A stretch of 64,000 bases of DNA from NCBI GenBank assembly GCA_019359045.1, contig JAHHIA010000013.1:124001-188000 (forward strand). The letters run 5' to 3'. The stretch's first letter is position 1; each line of letters starts with the position of its first letter. The position numbers were made by a program, and so were the translations under genes. This stretch comes from Scytolyngbya sp. HA4215-MV1 (lineage in GTDB: Bacteria > Cyanobacteriota > Cyanobacteriia > Leptolyngbyales > Leptolyngbyaceae). Below the pieces are notes generated by a model. That model made no database searches. It had not been told where the DNA came from and was given only the letters and a program-made list of their open reading frames with translations. Below, piece after piece: positions 36,937-45,995 of this stretch.

Positions 36937-38786
36937 AGTACACCTTCCCTGGCAACCCGAATCAGTTGATAGATGCCATCCTGGCGGATGACCTGATATT
37001 GCCCTGGAGAAAGTTTACTTTTTTGCAAAATTCGGGGAGAAAGAATCACGAGAACGGACTGAGCGGTCGGTTTTTGCTGAAACCATTGTTGAAGATAGGC
37101 GATCGTATTGCGGGGACGATCGAGATATCGGATCGACTGGCGAGTATAGAACACCAGGCTATGTTTATCAAAACCATCATCCACCATGATCACTGCTTCA
37201 TTCGGTCTTTCGGACTGCACCACCGTTTGGGCAATCTGTCGCAACGGCAACTGCCGCTCCACATCAATAATGTGCGTCACAGGAATCAACACAAATCCTA
37301 AAAAGATAACAAAGCTGACGAAGTGGGTGACTAACAGCCAGGGACGACGACGACTTAACCACAACCCCGCACCTGCGATCGCGCCAGTCCCCCAAATCAC
37401 AGCACCGATCATCGGCAACCCTGCCTGCTGAATCCGATCTCCCAGATTGGGCATAGAGGAGTCATTATCCAGCCAGTGGGGGCAATAGTAACAAACGATC
37501 GCAAGCGTCACCGTGCCAGCAAGACTCAGCACACTGCTGGCAGTGAGGCTGCGCACAATCGGTTGAGTCCCCGGCAAACGGACGATCGTATCGCGCCACC
37601 AGAGTGCGATCAAAATCGCTGCAGCTGCCACTGATGGCAAAACGTAGCTGAAGTATTTAGTGCTGGCAATGGTAAAGAAGCTCAGCACTGAGAAAAACCA
37701 GAACCAGGCAAAGACGGGCAAGTGGGTGGGGCGAGGTTGTTCTTGCCAATAGGCACGCGATCGCGGCAAGAAACGGACGATCGCGCCTGGCAAAAACAGC
37801 GACCAGGGCAAAAATGCCAGCAAAATCACCACCCAATGATAGAACCAGGGTCCCGCGTGGTCATTCACCACTTGAGTAAACCGCTCAATATTATGGAAGC
37901 CAAAAAACGCATTGAGATAAGTCGAGCCATTCCGCCAGGTGACCAAGACATACCAGGGCAGGCTAATCACCACCACCAATAGCAACCCTGGCAGCAGCAG
38001 CAGTTCTCGCGACACCTGTCTGAATTTGCCCAAATACGCCAGAAATAGGGCAATAATTAGTCCCGGTAAAACAATGCCAATGGGTCCCTTGGTCAACACT
38101 GCCAATGCGATAAAAACATATAATGCCAAATACCAGCGCACCTGCACCGATCGTCGTTCTGGCTGAGCATAACCTAGAAAAAACGACAGCAACGCCCCCC
38201 CCAGGCAGAAATTCAGCAGCATATCCGAATAACCCGTCCGCCCGAAGAAGAGCATGTAAGGGTTGAGAGCGGCGATCGCAGACCCTAGGAAAGGGGTGAG
38301 GGATGAGGGAAAAATTTTGGATTTTGGCTGAGCAATGTTGGATTGGCTCACTTCCCCCTCTCCCTCTCTCTCCACCTCCCTATCCCCGCGTCCCCGCGTC
38401 CCCCTCTCCCTGCATCCCTCCTCTCCCCGATCTCCCACCCACCAGAGCACATAAAAACACAGCCCCGTCAGCAGTAACCCCGCCAGGGCAGACGGTAGAC
38501 GTGCTGACCATTCGTTCACTCCTAAGATTTGGTAGGAGATCGCCATGAGCCAGTAAATCAACGGTGGCTTATCGAAGCGGGTTTGCTCGTTGAAATAGGG
38601 AGTGATCCAATCGCCGGTGACGGTCATCTGCCGTGCGGCTTCGGCAAAGAGGGGTTCGGTTTCATCAATCAACCCGGTGTTGCCTAACTGCCAGAAAAAT
38701 GCCAATCCTCCCACCAACAAGACCCAAAGAATGGACAGCATTCTGAAGACAGTTGGCTTTTGCCCAATTTTCAACAAACGACCCAT
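36933..38786 (-). CDS. GT39/ArnT-type membrane glycosyltransferase (second of pair) with low-complexity insert
   Basis: A 617-residue polytopic protein from ATG 38786; the frame extends upstream to a TTG at 38864 without family support. The catalytic loop reads GLIDETEPLFAEAARQM, then RFDKPPLIYWLM, typical of ArnT-like transferases. About ten membrane segments and a soluble C-terminus follow. Between two membrane segments it carries a charged low-complexity insert (DRGEEGCRERGTRGRGDREV and onward, nt about 38277-38442) that looks like intergenic filler read in frame. It directly precedes and overlaps the other GT39 gene. Confidence 0.9.
   Translation of the reverse strand: MGRLLKIGQKPTVFRMLSILWVLLVGGLAFFWQLGNTGLIDETEPLFAEAARQMTVTGDWITPYFNEQTRFDKPPLIYWLMAISYQILGVNEWSARLPSALAGLLLTGLCFYVLWWVGDRGEEGCRERGTRGRGDREVEREGEGEVSQSNIAQPKSKIFPSSLTPFLGSAIAALNPYMLFFGRTGYSDMLLNFCLGGALLSFFLGYAQPERRSVQVRWYLALYVFIALAVLTKGPIGIVLPGLIIALFLAYLGKFRQVSRELLLLPGLLLVVVISLPWYVLVTWRNGSTYLNAFFGFHNIERFTQVVNDHAGPWFYHWVVILLAFLPWSLFLPGAIVRFLPRSRAYWQEQPRPTHLPVFAWFWFFSVLSFFTIASTKYFSYVLPSVAAAAILIALWWRDTIVRLPGTQPIVRSLTASSVLSLAGTVTLAIVCYYCPHWLDNDSSMPNLGDRIQQAGLPMIGAVIWGTGAIAGAGLWLSRRRPWLLVTHFVSFVIFLGFVLIPVTHIIDVERQLPLRQIAQTVVQSERPNEAVIMVDDGFDKHSLVFYTRQSIRYLDRPRNTIAYLQQWFQQKPTAQSVLVILSPRILQKSKLSPGQYQVIRQDGIYQLIRVAREGVL
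38277..38442. repeat. Low-complexity purine-rich insertion within a coding sequence
   Basis: On the minus strand the segment is made of GGGGACGCGGGGAC, GGAGGTGGAGAGAGAGGG and a CCAATCCAACATTGCTCAGCC..AAATCCAAAAT stretch. Similar CCAAAATC-type short repeats occur between genes (for example near 48320), so this looks like an intergenic filler repeat that landed inside the gene without breaking frame. Confidence 0.65.
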
Positions 38787-38929
38787 CCAGTAGTCCAGCC
38801 TAAATTTCACGCGCCTGATTATTAAAGTTGAAGGATGCTTGCAAAGTCTTATCGCCTGTTGCAAGACCCGGAGATTCCCCTAAAGTCCCCTTTGTTAAGA
38901 GGACTTTCAGACTGATTCCCCTTTTGAAG

Positions 38930-39163
38930 GCTACCGTGTACACACAAGTAATCAGTAATGTCATTGAGTGGGTTGATCCCCCTAAAACCCCCTGAAAAAA
39001 GGGGACTTTGAAATCTGAAGCCCCCTTTTTCAGGGGGTTTGGGGGATCTCCAGGAGTCTTGCCTTGAATCTGAGATTTGTGTGTACACCGTAGCTTTTTA
39101 AGGGGGGTTGGGGGGATCTCCAGGGGTTCATCTTGAATCTGAAATTTGTGTGTACACCGTAGC
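38930..39163. mobile_element. MITE-like element with terminal inverted repeats and a partial tandem duplication
   Basis: GCTACCGTGTACACACAA at 38930-38947 is the reverse complement, with one mismatch, of TTGTGTGTACACCGTAGC at 39077-39094. The same right end is repeated at 39146-39163, with the preceding 50 bp (GGGGGATCTCCAGG..TTGAATCTGA) also duplicated. The interior has a large imperfect palindrome of CCCCCT/AGGGGG blocks around 38985-39040. No coding capacity is present, so this is a non-autonomous element or repeat. Confidence 0.65.
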
Positions 39164-39422
39164 CTTTGGAAGGAGAGCTAAGAGGGTTCTCCGAGACCTC
39201 AGCATCACACCATTTCCTTTCTCAAATCATCTCTAAAATCTTGGTTCGACGATCGATATCCCAAACCTTAACTTTACCGGAAAGCACCCACTTGATGACT
39301 GAGCCACGAGTGTTCAGTTCCCAAACTGGATGACTACCGCCCAGAAGCGAGGCTGACTCCGGTATAGAGATCGCCCTGTCAAGTTACACTCACGTAGAGA
39401 AATCGATCCCTTGTGTGAGTAG

Positions 39423-39635
39423 ACCCATGAACCTGTTTATCGACCTCAACGAAGTACTTACGTCGAGTGCGGTACCCAGTTCGACGGCAATTATTCAGGT
39501 GATAACATCTGGCATAAGTTCTACGATCGCATCGACTGGAGAATGAATAACCGCTACATCAGCTATACCGAAGTAACTTTTAGCACCTCACTACCTCAGG
39601 GGCACATCCCTAGTGAGTTGGTGGAAATGAGGTAG
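39423..39635 (+). pseudogene. Gene remnant, stop-to-stop frame without a start
   Basis: Seventy codons between stops read as plausible protein: HEPVYRPQRSTYVECG, then NIWHKFYDRIDW and NNRYISYTEVTFSTSLPQ. The pattern (W-x-K-F-Y then RYISYTEV) is reminiscent of a small SH3-like extracellular domain, but I cannot assign a family. There is no start codon or ribosome-binding site, so it is likely a 3' remnant of a lost gene. Confidence 0.35.
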
Positions 39636-39737
39636 TGAAATCTCTTCTCTCGCGTCTAAACTTGTGAAGTTTAACCGATCGGGGCTTTCAGATTTTTCTA
39701 AAGTTTTTTTAACGGTGCGGTTTGGCTATGACATTTT

Positions 39738-39772
39738 TAAGCTCCCCGGCTTTTTTAAAAAGCCGAGGAGCT
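39738..39772. repeat. Imperfect hairpin
   Basis: AGCTCCCCGGCTTTTT pairs with AAAAAGCCGAGGAGCT with one mismatch. It resembles the subterminal hairpins of IS200/IS605-type elements, but no transposase is present, so it may only be a terminator for flanking transcription. Confidence 0.4.
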
Positions 39773-39927
39773 GCGCTAGTCCAGTATTGCTTGATATTCC
39801 CTGCCCTGTCTCAAACACAAGGCTGGAACCCCCCACAGGCATTGCACAGTAATGCTTCGGGACAAGAGAATATCTACTCTCGTCCCGTGTTAACACGTCG
39901 CTGCGCTAGAAACAAAGAAGAAATTCT

Positions 39928-39953
39928 GAAATCCCTCTTAAAAAGGGGGATTT
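39928..39953. repeat. Short inverted repeat AAATCCC..GGGATTT
   Basis: GAAATCCCTCTTAAAAAGGGGGATTT is an imperfect palindrome of a kind common between cyanobacterial genes. It lies 50 bp past the stop of the DUF4347 gene and may act as its terminator. Confidence 0.5.
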
Positions 39954-40003
39954 AGAGCGATCGTGTCTGTTGCTACTCGCACCACGACTTTTAAAGCATC
40001 CCT

Positions 40004-43000
40004 TTAGATAGCGGGAAACCGTCGGCGAGGATCTAGAGGTTGCCCAGCCCCTTCCACAATCACATCTTCAACATCCCATTGCGCCGAGGTCACAGTAAGG
40101 AACGTTTGCTGGGCAACTGCAACCGTATTGATGTTAAACCAGATTAAGTTGACACCAGTACTGTAGTTACGCCAAACAATATCGTTCATACCATCTTTGT
40201 TGTAGTCGCCACAGGCTTCCACTACCCAACTAGTATCGAAGACATTGTTTGCCATGACCACTGTAGAGGTCGGTGTAGTCCCCTTCATTGTCCAGAAAAC
40301 CACCTGACCCACTTGTGGCCCCGTTGTGCCGTAGTAGTGCCAGAGGATATCCGGGGAATCGTCACCGTTATAATCTCCCACCGACTCAATCACCCACTTC
40401 GGATCAGTGACTCGAAGTGGCAGGACAACGGTTGAAGTTGGCGTCACTCCATTCATCGTCCAGATCGAGACCATCCCGGCTTCGGGACCAGTACTCTCGT
40501 AATTGCGCCAGAGGATATCCAGTTCGCAATCCCCATTAAAGTCACCGATGCCATCAATGCGCCAGAGGGGATTAGTGACAGCCAACGGTAATACAACGGT
40601 GGCGACGGGAGTTGTTCGGTTCATTAACCAGATGTAAACCTTTCCGGCTTCGGGCCCCGTTGTGTCATAGTTACGCCAGACAATATCTGCCATCCCATCC
40701 CCATTGAAGTCTCCCGTACCTTCCACCACCCAGTTAGGATTGAGGATGTCAAACGGCAGCGCTACAGTCGAAGTGGGCACAGGTCCATCCATTGTCCAGA
40801 TATAGGTCTTGCCAGCTTCTGCGCCAGTGGTGCCGTAGTTGCGCCAAACAATATCTGCCAGACCATCCCCATTGAAATCATTAATATCGTTGATCAACAC
40901 CTTCAGTGTGCCTAGTGCCCCCGCTGTGCCAAAGCCCCCAATTGTATTGCTGACCTGATTGGCTTCCAGACTGAAAACATAGGTTCCATTATCACTCATG
41001 CCCCAGGTGCCGCCAGGTGCGGTAAAGCGATAGGTGGCTGTCAGGGTTGTGTTGTTGCCGGAAGGGGTTACGCTGACGAGTGTTGCCAGTTGATTAAAGC
41101 CTCGGGGGCCGGTCACCCGAATATCTTGACTATCCAGGCTAGCAAAATTGACACTGTTGGCAGAGTTGTAGGTCACGGTAAAGGTCTGGTCGATACCGCA
41201 ACCTACTCGAAGATCGGGAATGGCAGTGAGCAATGCTGACGGATTCCCACCGCCGCCACCGCCACCACCACCGCCACCATCGTCATCTAGAATGGTGATG
41301 GTTTGCACCTTGTTCAGGCCCACCCCAGCTGTCGTAGACGGTTGCAAGGTGAGAATGATCGTTTCATTAGGTTCAACCAGCGTATCGTTAATGATGTTGA
41401 AGTTGGCTGTTGCAGTGGTGCTACCCGCCGTAATCACGAAGTTGCCAGTACCAACCGTGTAGTCAACCCCATTTTGAGCAGTCCCTGTGAGCGTAAAGGG
41501 GACGGTGACATTACTAGCTACTGCATTCGAGAGTTGTACGGTGGTGGTAGCAGTGCCGATCGCCTCAGGCACCGTGATCGAAGGCGCTGTAAAATCCAGA
41601 ATAGGCAGAATACTCTGTACATCCAGCGATCGAATTTCATGGATATTCGTGGATGACCCCGTCGAAGCAGCAAAGCCTAACTTGAAGGTCGCCGGTAAGG
41701 CTCCATTGACTGTGGCAACGTTAAAGTTCGTAATCGGTTGCTCACCTGCGTCGGCAAAATCATTGTCCTGGTTGAGATCAATCTGCACCGACAGCGCCCC
41801 TGCTTGGGTCAGATTAATCTGCACCAGGTGACGAGAGTTGGTACGATTGCCACCATTTGCCGCAGTCACATCCAGCGCACTGGACAAAGGCTGACCCGTT
41901 AAAAACCCATAGTTCGTTGCTTGCCCGCCCCGAACCGCAACCGAGTCAGGGCGATTCCCAGGCCCTCCCCGAGAGACCGACGTCTGCCCGCCCAGTGTAG
42001 GACTCGAAAAGTTACCAAAGGCATCAAATCCGATCCCCAGATAGCCCCCAACGATATCGACATACCCTAAGCCACCGCCCGAAAGACCCGCCTGCGTTGG
42101 GTTAGAATTGCCATCGACCAGGAAGAAACTAATGCCATCCGCGCCCGTACCGCCATACTGGAAGATTTCAAAAGAAATCGTCAACCCCCCACTCGCAGTA
42201 AACGGTTGGTTATAGATAACAAATCCGCCCTGGTTGGTCGAATTATCGGTCAGGCGCAGAAATCCATTCCCGTTCGTATCGATCGCGGGTGAAGACGATC
42301 GACCCGGCAGCCCCCCCGGTGCAGAAGGCGGACCCACCCTTGCAGTAAGGAAGGGATCTTGGGCACTCCCACCACTGTTGCCAAACAGCCAGGTAAATTG
42401 GCTAACATCATTATTTCGGAAACTTTCAGCGACCAGGGGTGCAAGCGTAAACCCGTACTCTGCTAGCGTCCAGGGGTCAAACACCAGGGAACTGGTAATT
42501 GCCCCAACTTGGGTTTCCAGATTCCAACTTCCCCCCAAAGCAACATTGCCAATCAGATGACGAGACGCTGCAATATTGGCTCCAGTTAGCTGTGCCAGTT
42601 GTTGCACAAAAGCTTGACCTTCAGCCCCCTCAGCGACCTGACAGCCATACAAAAGAATATCTGCCTTGTCCGTCAGTGCTTTACTCCAGGTGCGGATTTG
42701 GTCAGCCTTTTGACGTAGGGCAGCCAGATTGAGGCAAGATTTTCCCAAAAGTAAATTGCCAGGTTGCCCATGAGAAACCAAGTGTAGACTCGTAATGCCT
42801 GTACGCCCTTGCAAAACTTGGGTAATTTGAGCGATCGCATCCTTTTCGGTATCTAAAACATAGACCTCTACCCCTGGAACAACCCCCTCAATCAGCCTTG
42901 AGTAATTTACAACTGCGGAATCAATAAAGAGCACAGTCGCAGGAGTGTTGAACGCAGATGCAAACCATTGAAAGGTAGGCGAACTGAATAAGCGACCAGC

Positions 43001-43066
43001 CAGAGAAGAAAACACCACTTGAGAAGACCAAACAGATAGGTTGGTAGATAGCCTGATCGTGTCCAT
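40004..43066 (-). CDS. DUF4347 surface/secreted protein with lectin-like, Calx-beta and FG-GAP repeats
   Basis: A 1020-residue protein from ATG 43066; a longer frame to 43129 has no support. Domains: DUF4347 (about 35-205; ATVLFIDSAV, LHLVSHGQPGNLLLG, ILLYGCQVAEGAEGQAFV), an L-type-lectin-like region (about 215-470; LTISFEIFQYGGTGADGISF), a Calx-beta domain (about 489-592; ending TITILDDD), a run of 11 glycines, an Ig-like segment, and five FG-GAP repeats (about 725-1010) with DFNGDGxADIVWRNY. DUF4347 proteins in cyanobacteria are usually large exported adhesin-like proteins. The FG-GAP part is closely similar in wording to that of the adhesin at the left edge. It lacks a classical signal peptide; export route is unknown. 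Confidence 0.88.
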   Translation of the reverse strand: MDTIRLSTNLSVWSSQVVFSSLAGRLFSSPTFQWFASAFNTPATVLFIDSAVVNYSRLIEGVVPGVEVYVLDTEKDAIAQITQVLQGRTGITSLHLVSHGQPGNLLLGKSCLNLAALRQKADQIRTWSKALTDKADILLYGCQVAEGAEGQAFVQQLAQLTGANIAASRHLIGNVALGGSWNLETQVGAITSSLVFDPWTLAEYGFTLAPLVAESFRNNDVSQFTWLFGNSGGSAQDPFLTARVGPPSAPGGLPGRSSSPAIDTNGNGFLRLTDNSTNQGGFVIYNQPFTASGGLTISFEIFQYGGTGADGISFFLVDGNSNPTQAGLSGGGLGYVDIVGGYLGIGFDAFGNFSSPTLGGQTSVSRGGPGNRPDSVAVRGGQATNYGFLTGQPLSSALDVTAANGGNRTNSRHLVQINLTQAGALSVQIDLNQDNDFADAGEQPITNFNVATVNGALPATFKLGFAASTGSSTNIHEIRSLDVQSILPILDFTAPSITVPEAIGTATTTVQLSNAVASNVTVPFTLTGTAQNGVDYTVGTGNFVITAGSTTATANFNIINDTLVEPNETIILTLQPSTTAGVGLNKVQTITILDDDGGGGGGGGGGGNPSALLTAIPDLRVGCGIDQTFTVTYNSANSVNFASLDSQDIRVTGPRGFNQLATLVSVTPSGNNTTLTATYRFTAPGGTWGMSDNGTYVFSLEANQVSNTIGGFGTAGALGTLKVLINDINDFNGDGLADIVWRNYGTTGAEAGKTYIWTMDGPVPTSTVALPFDILNPNWVVEGTGDFNGDGMADIVWRNYDTTGPEAGKVYIWLMNRTTPVATVVLPLAVTNPLWRIDGIGDFNGDCELDILWRNYESTGPEAGMVSIWTMNGVTPTSTVVLPLRVTDPKWVIESVGDYNGDDSPDILWHYYGTTGPQVGQVVFWTMKGTTPTSTVVMANNVFDTSWVVEACGDYNKDGMNDIVWRNYSTGVNLIWFNINTVAVAQQTFLTVTSAQWDVEDVIVEGAGQPLDPRRRFPAI

Positions 43067-43920
43067 AAATATTGGATGACTCCTGAAAGGGTTACGCCCT
43101 TCACAAAATGAGCATGGCAAATTGGGCATCAGATCAATTGCCTTAATGCCATTCAGTATGAGCGCTCAAAGATCAACAAGTTTCAAAAAAATCAGCTTTT
43201 CTAGTCTTTGCGACTACAGATCTAGAACAGCTCCAGGGAACCACAGCAAAATTACGCCATTAGACAGAGCTCCGTAGTCTTAGCATCCTAGATCAATCTA
43301 TATCACCGATCGATCTATTCACTGATTCGATAGCTGTCATGTTAGATTATTCCAAACTTACGTACTTGTACGCAGGAAATGTGCACCCTTGTATGTAGGA
43401 GTACTTTACAACAAGTCGAAGAGAAAAACTTTTCAGATTTTCTGATATTAATGACACTTAATAGTTCTAGTGAACTTTCATAAAATATATGAGTCAAATG
43501 GCAAAAACACTGGCAAGATTTGTTTTTTTGTGTATCTAATCTTTCTTGTAATTTTCGTAAAGGGCAAGCGCACTCGGAAGAAAATTCATTAAAAGGGGTA
43601 GTAAGTTTCTAATCTAGAAAAATGAGTCTTAAACTACAAATTCTCAAAAAGCAGAGCTTGAGTGCATGATTCTCACCGCAAAAGTCCCAACCGAATTGCC
43701 ATCTCATCTGAATTAAATCGGACTGTAAATTTACTGAGAATGGAATTACGGGTATCAAAAATGAAAATCTGCTTTCGCTAGTCATTGAAAACATGAGCCA
43801 GATCGAGTCGGAATCTCGCCAACAGTATCTCTTTTGGGGGGGTGAACGATACACCATGCCTCTTTCGCAAAGGGGTTCACCCTCCGCCTGAAATCGGTGC
43901 TCAGATTTTTGCGATTTTTT
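43067..43920. other. Intergenic region
   Basis: About 850 bp with no supported gene. It is A/T-rich from 43400 to 43600. Short frames here (for example 43609-43857 minus) show no protein-like features. It must contain the promoter of the DUF4347 gene. Confidence 0.45.
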
Positions 43921-44751
43921 TTACTGATGTAGATGTCCGTGCATGACAATGAGTGCTTCTGAGAGTTGACTGAGGCGTGTTTCTAGCTCTTGTTTCCGAG
44001 TCAAAAGCTGTCGCAATTTATGATAGCGAGCGATCGCCAAACTCACGCTGGGGACTTGCTCCGGTGGACAATCGCGACACCACAACTGCCCATCTGGGTT
44101 AAGACCACAGAGCCGATAGCCAGCCGTACGCACAGACTCTTTTTCTCCCTTTGTCTGTGGATTGCAAACCTCATCCACAAAGTGCAACAACCGTTCCACC
44201 TCTGTATGGCGTAAGGGGGAAACATCCGTTTCCGACTCTTGCGGTTGAGATTCTAGCCAGCCATCGACAATGGGACCTTCTAAATAGAGATCTTGAATTT
44301 GTCGCAAAATCTGCTGCAATTCGTCTTGCCAACTCACCACAACTTGCTCAATTTCCCGCAACAGATTCACCGCTAGAGCCGGATTTGCCCCATTCCGATG
44401 GCTGGTAAAGTTGAGCGGCTTCAGTTTGGGTAGCATGGGGAGAGGGGGCTGCCTTGAAGCGACGGAGTCGGGTTGTACCCATTCGGGATTGACGGGAACG
44501 GGTTCGGGTCGAGGAGACACCGCAAAGCTAGGAATGGCTGGCGCGATCGGCGCTGCTTCTAGCAGGGGTGGGCTGGACTTGAGCACCGGGGCTTTGTCTG
44601 AAATTGCTGAATCTAGAAGCAGCGGAATGAGAGAAACCGCTCGATGAAAGGTACTAGTTTTAGGAACCGTCGAATTGAGGTGTTGAGCATCAAAGCCCTG
44701 ACTTTCCAGGTGATCTAACGTTGCCTCAATCCGCTTCAATGCCTGCCTCAT
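43921..44751 (-). CDS. Conserved-looking cyanobacterial hypothetical protein, 276 aa
   Basis: A soluble protein of 276 residues. The N-terminus is helical (RQALKRIEATLDHLESQGFD), followed by a Pro/Ser-rich linker (about 50-110). A helical region around 125-160 leads to a C-terminal module TAGYRLCGLNPDGQLWCRDC, then a coiled-coil segment (RYHKLRQLLTRKQELETRLS). Two Cys residues in LWCRDCPP could bind metal. I do not know the function. It ends only about 60 bp after an AraC-free gap and stands alone on its strand. Confidence 0.65.
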   Translation of the reverse strand: MRQALKRIEATLDHLESQGFDAQHLNSTVPKTSTFHRAVSLIPLLLDSAISDKAPVLKSSPPLLEAAPIAPAIPSFAVSPRPEPVPVNPEWVQPDSVASRQPPLPMLPKLKPLNFTSHRNGANPALAVNLLREIEQVVVSWQDELQQILRQIQDLYLEGPIVDGWLESQPQESETDVSPLRHTEVERLLHFVDEVCNPQTKGEKESVRTAGYRLCGLNPDGQLWCRDCPPEQVPSVSLAIARYHKLRQLLTRKQELETRLSQLSEALIVMHGHLHQ

Positions 44752-45210
44752 GATTGCCTCTCAACTAAATCCCAAAAACAAAATTGGTCTAAAATCTCAA
44801 TTTTTCTAATCAACGAACCACCCTTGCTAAACAGCAATTGATGATTAACTGGCTGGTGGAAATACTGATTACCGACTGGATGAAATTTAGATGGGCATTC
44901 CCTCCTTGAATTAGACCTTTTCTTGGGGGTGATCGACCAAACCATTCTGAAAGAATAGACTGAATAAACTCATAGCCTCCTCCAATTTCCTCACTTTAAT
45001 CCAACTCAGAAACCTCAATCAGATTTTTGGAAATCGTAGAACCAGGGTAATCTAATTTTGGGAAAATAAGACATTTTGCCTGAAATTTATCCTGACTTTT
45101 GTCGATTGGCAACTTTACTGGATCGAGAAAAAAGCCCCAAACGCTGCGGGATTGGACGAGTGCTCGTAGGATAACAATAGCTTTCTCATCTATCCCCAGG
45201 CTCGTGTCAG
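44752..45210. other. Intergenic region between divergent genes
   Basis: 459 bp between the hypothetical gene (-) and cobU (+). I looked for a cobalamin riboswitch before cobU and could not identify the B12-box. No other feature seen. Confidence 0.45.
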
Positions 45211-45774
45211 ATGACTGATTCCTCGATTATCTTAGTGACGGGTGCTGCCCGATCGGGCAAAAGTGAATGGGCAGAAATCTTAGCTGCCCGATCGCATAAA
45301 TCAGTAATCTATGTAGCAACAGCTAGCTGTGATCCTGCTGATGCGGAATGGCAACAAAGAATTGCACAACACCGTCAACGCCGCCCCAAAAGTTGGCAAA
45401 CCCTGCAAGAGTCGATCGCGCTCTCGGCAACCCTAACCACAACGCCTGCCAACACCTGCCTGTTGATAGATTCGCTCGGTACCTGGTTAGCCAATATCCT
45501 GGAACAAGATAACGAGACTTGGGCAAATACCTTGGCACAATTTCTTGCGTCGCTCCAGCGAACCCAGAGCGATGTCATTTTAGTAGCAGAAGAGGTGGGA
45601 TGGGGCGTTGTGCCTGTCTATCCAGCGGGCAGACTGTTCCGCGATCGCCTGGGTGAGTTAGTGCGTCAAGTCGGTGCGATCGCCCATCCCGTTTATTTAG
45701 TTACAGGCGGACACGTACTCAACTTGAGTAGGTTAGGAACCCCACTGGATACATCCTCTGAGGAACGCACCTGA
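45211..45774 (+). CDS. cobU: Adenosylcobinamide kinase / adenosylcobinamide-phosphate guanylyltransferase
   Basis: A 187-residue bifunctional enzyme of the lower cobamide pathway, phosphorylating adenosylcobinamide and attaching GMP. The P-loop is GAARSGKS (residues 11-18) with the family's AARS(G)KSxWAE continuation. Later motifs are IDSLGTWLAN, VAEEVGWGVVPVYPAGRLFRD and the C-terminal HPVYLVTGG. Length is typical. No other cob gene is adjacent. A cobalamin riboswitch was not found. Confidence 0.95.
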   Translation: MTDSSIILVTGAARSGKSEWAEILAARSHKSVIYVATASCDPADAEWQQRIAQHRQRRPKSWQTLQESIALSATLTTTPANTCLLIDSLGTWLANILEQDNETWANTLAQFLASLQRTQSDVILVAEEVGWGVVPVYPAGRLFRDRLGELVRQVGAIAHPVYLVTGGHVLNLSRLGTPLDTSSEERT

Positions 45775-45995
45775 GCACTAATTCGGTTGAATGAGGATCA
45801 AGTCTGTAGCTTGTGTTATGAGATCAACGCACAGGCAAAGCAAACGATAAGATAAGCTCTGAGTTACTAGGGCGCTGACCGACGAACCCTCCCTGCTCTT
45901 GAACCCCGGTTTGAAAGTCTCTATTCTCCCCAAATATCTGCTTTCAGAAGGTTTCCCCATCCCAGTTTCAGCTTTATTGAAGAGCAATTAAAATC

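Larger units (their letters stand above)
38787..40003. other. Repeat-rich intergenic region
   Basis: About 1.2 kb without an intact gene between the GT39 pair and the DUF4347 gene. It holds the MITE-like element, a gene remnant (39423-39635), two hairpins around 39740-39885 and a common AAATCCC/GGGATTT repeat at 39928-39953. Confidence 0.6.

Noticed and set aside
38930-39163. CRISPR-like array from the repeated GTGTACAC units
   Set aside because: Only two direct copies plus one inverted copy, with no regular spacers; better explained as a MITE-like repeat.
43609-43857. 82-codon minus-strand frame in the gap before the DUF4347 gene
   Set aside because: Composition is typical of non-coding A/T-rich DNA and no motif is visible.
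45050-45210. Possible cobalamin riboswitch before cobU
   Set aside because: I could not find the conserved B12-box or a convincing multi-helix fold in the leader.
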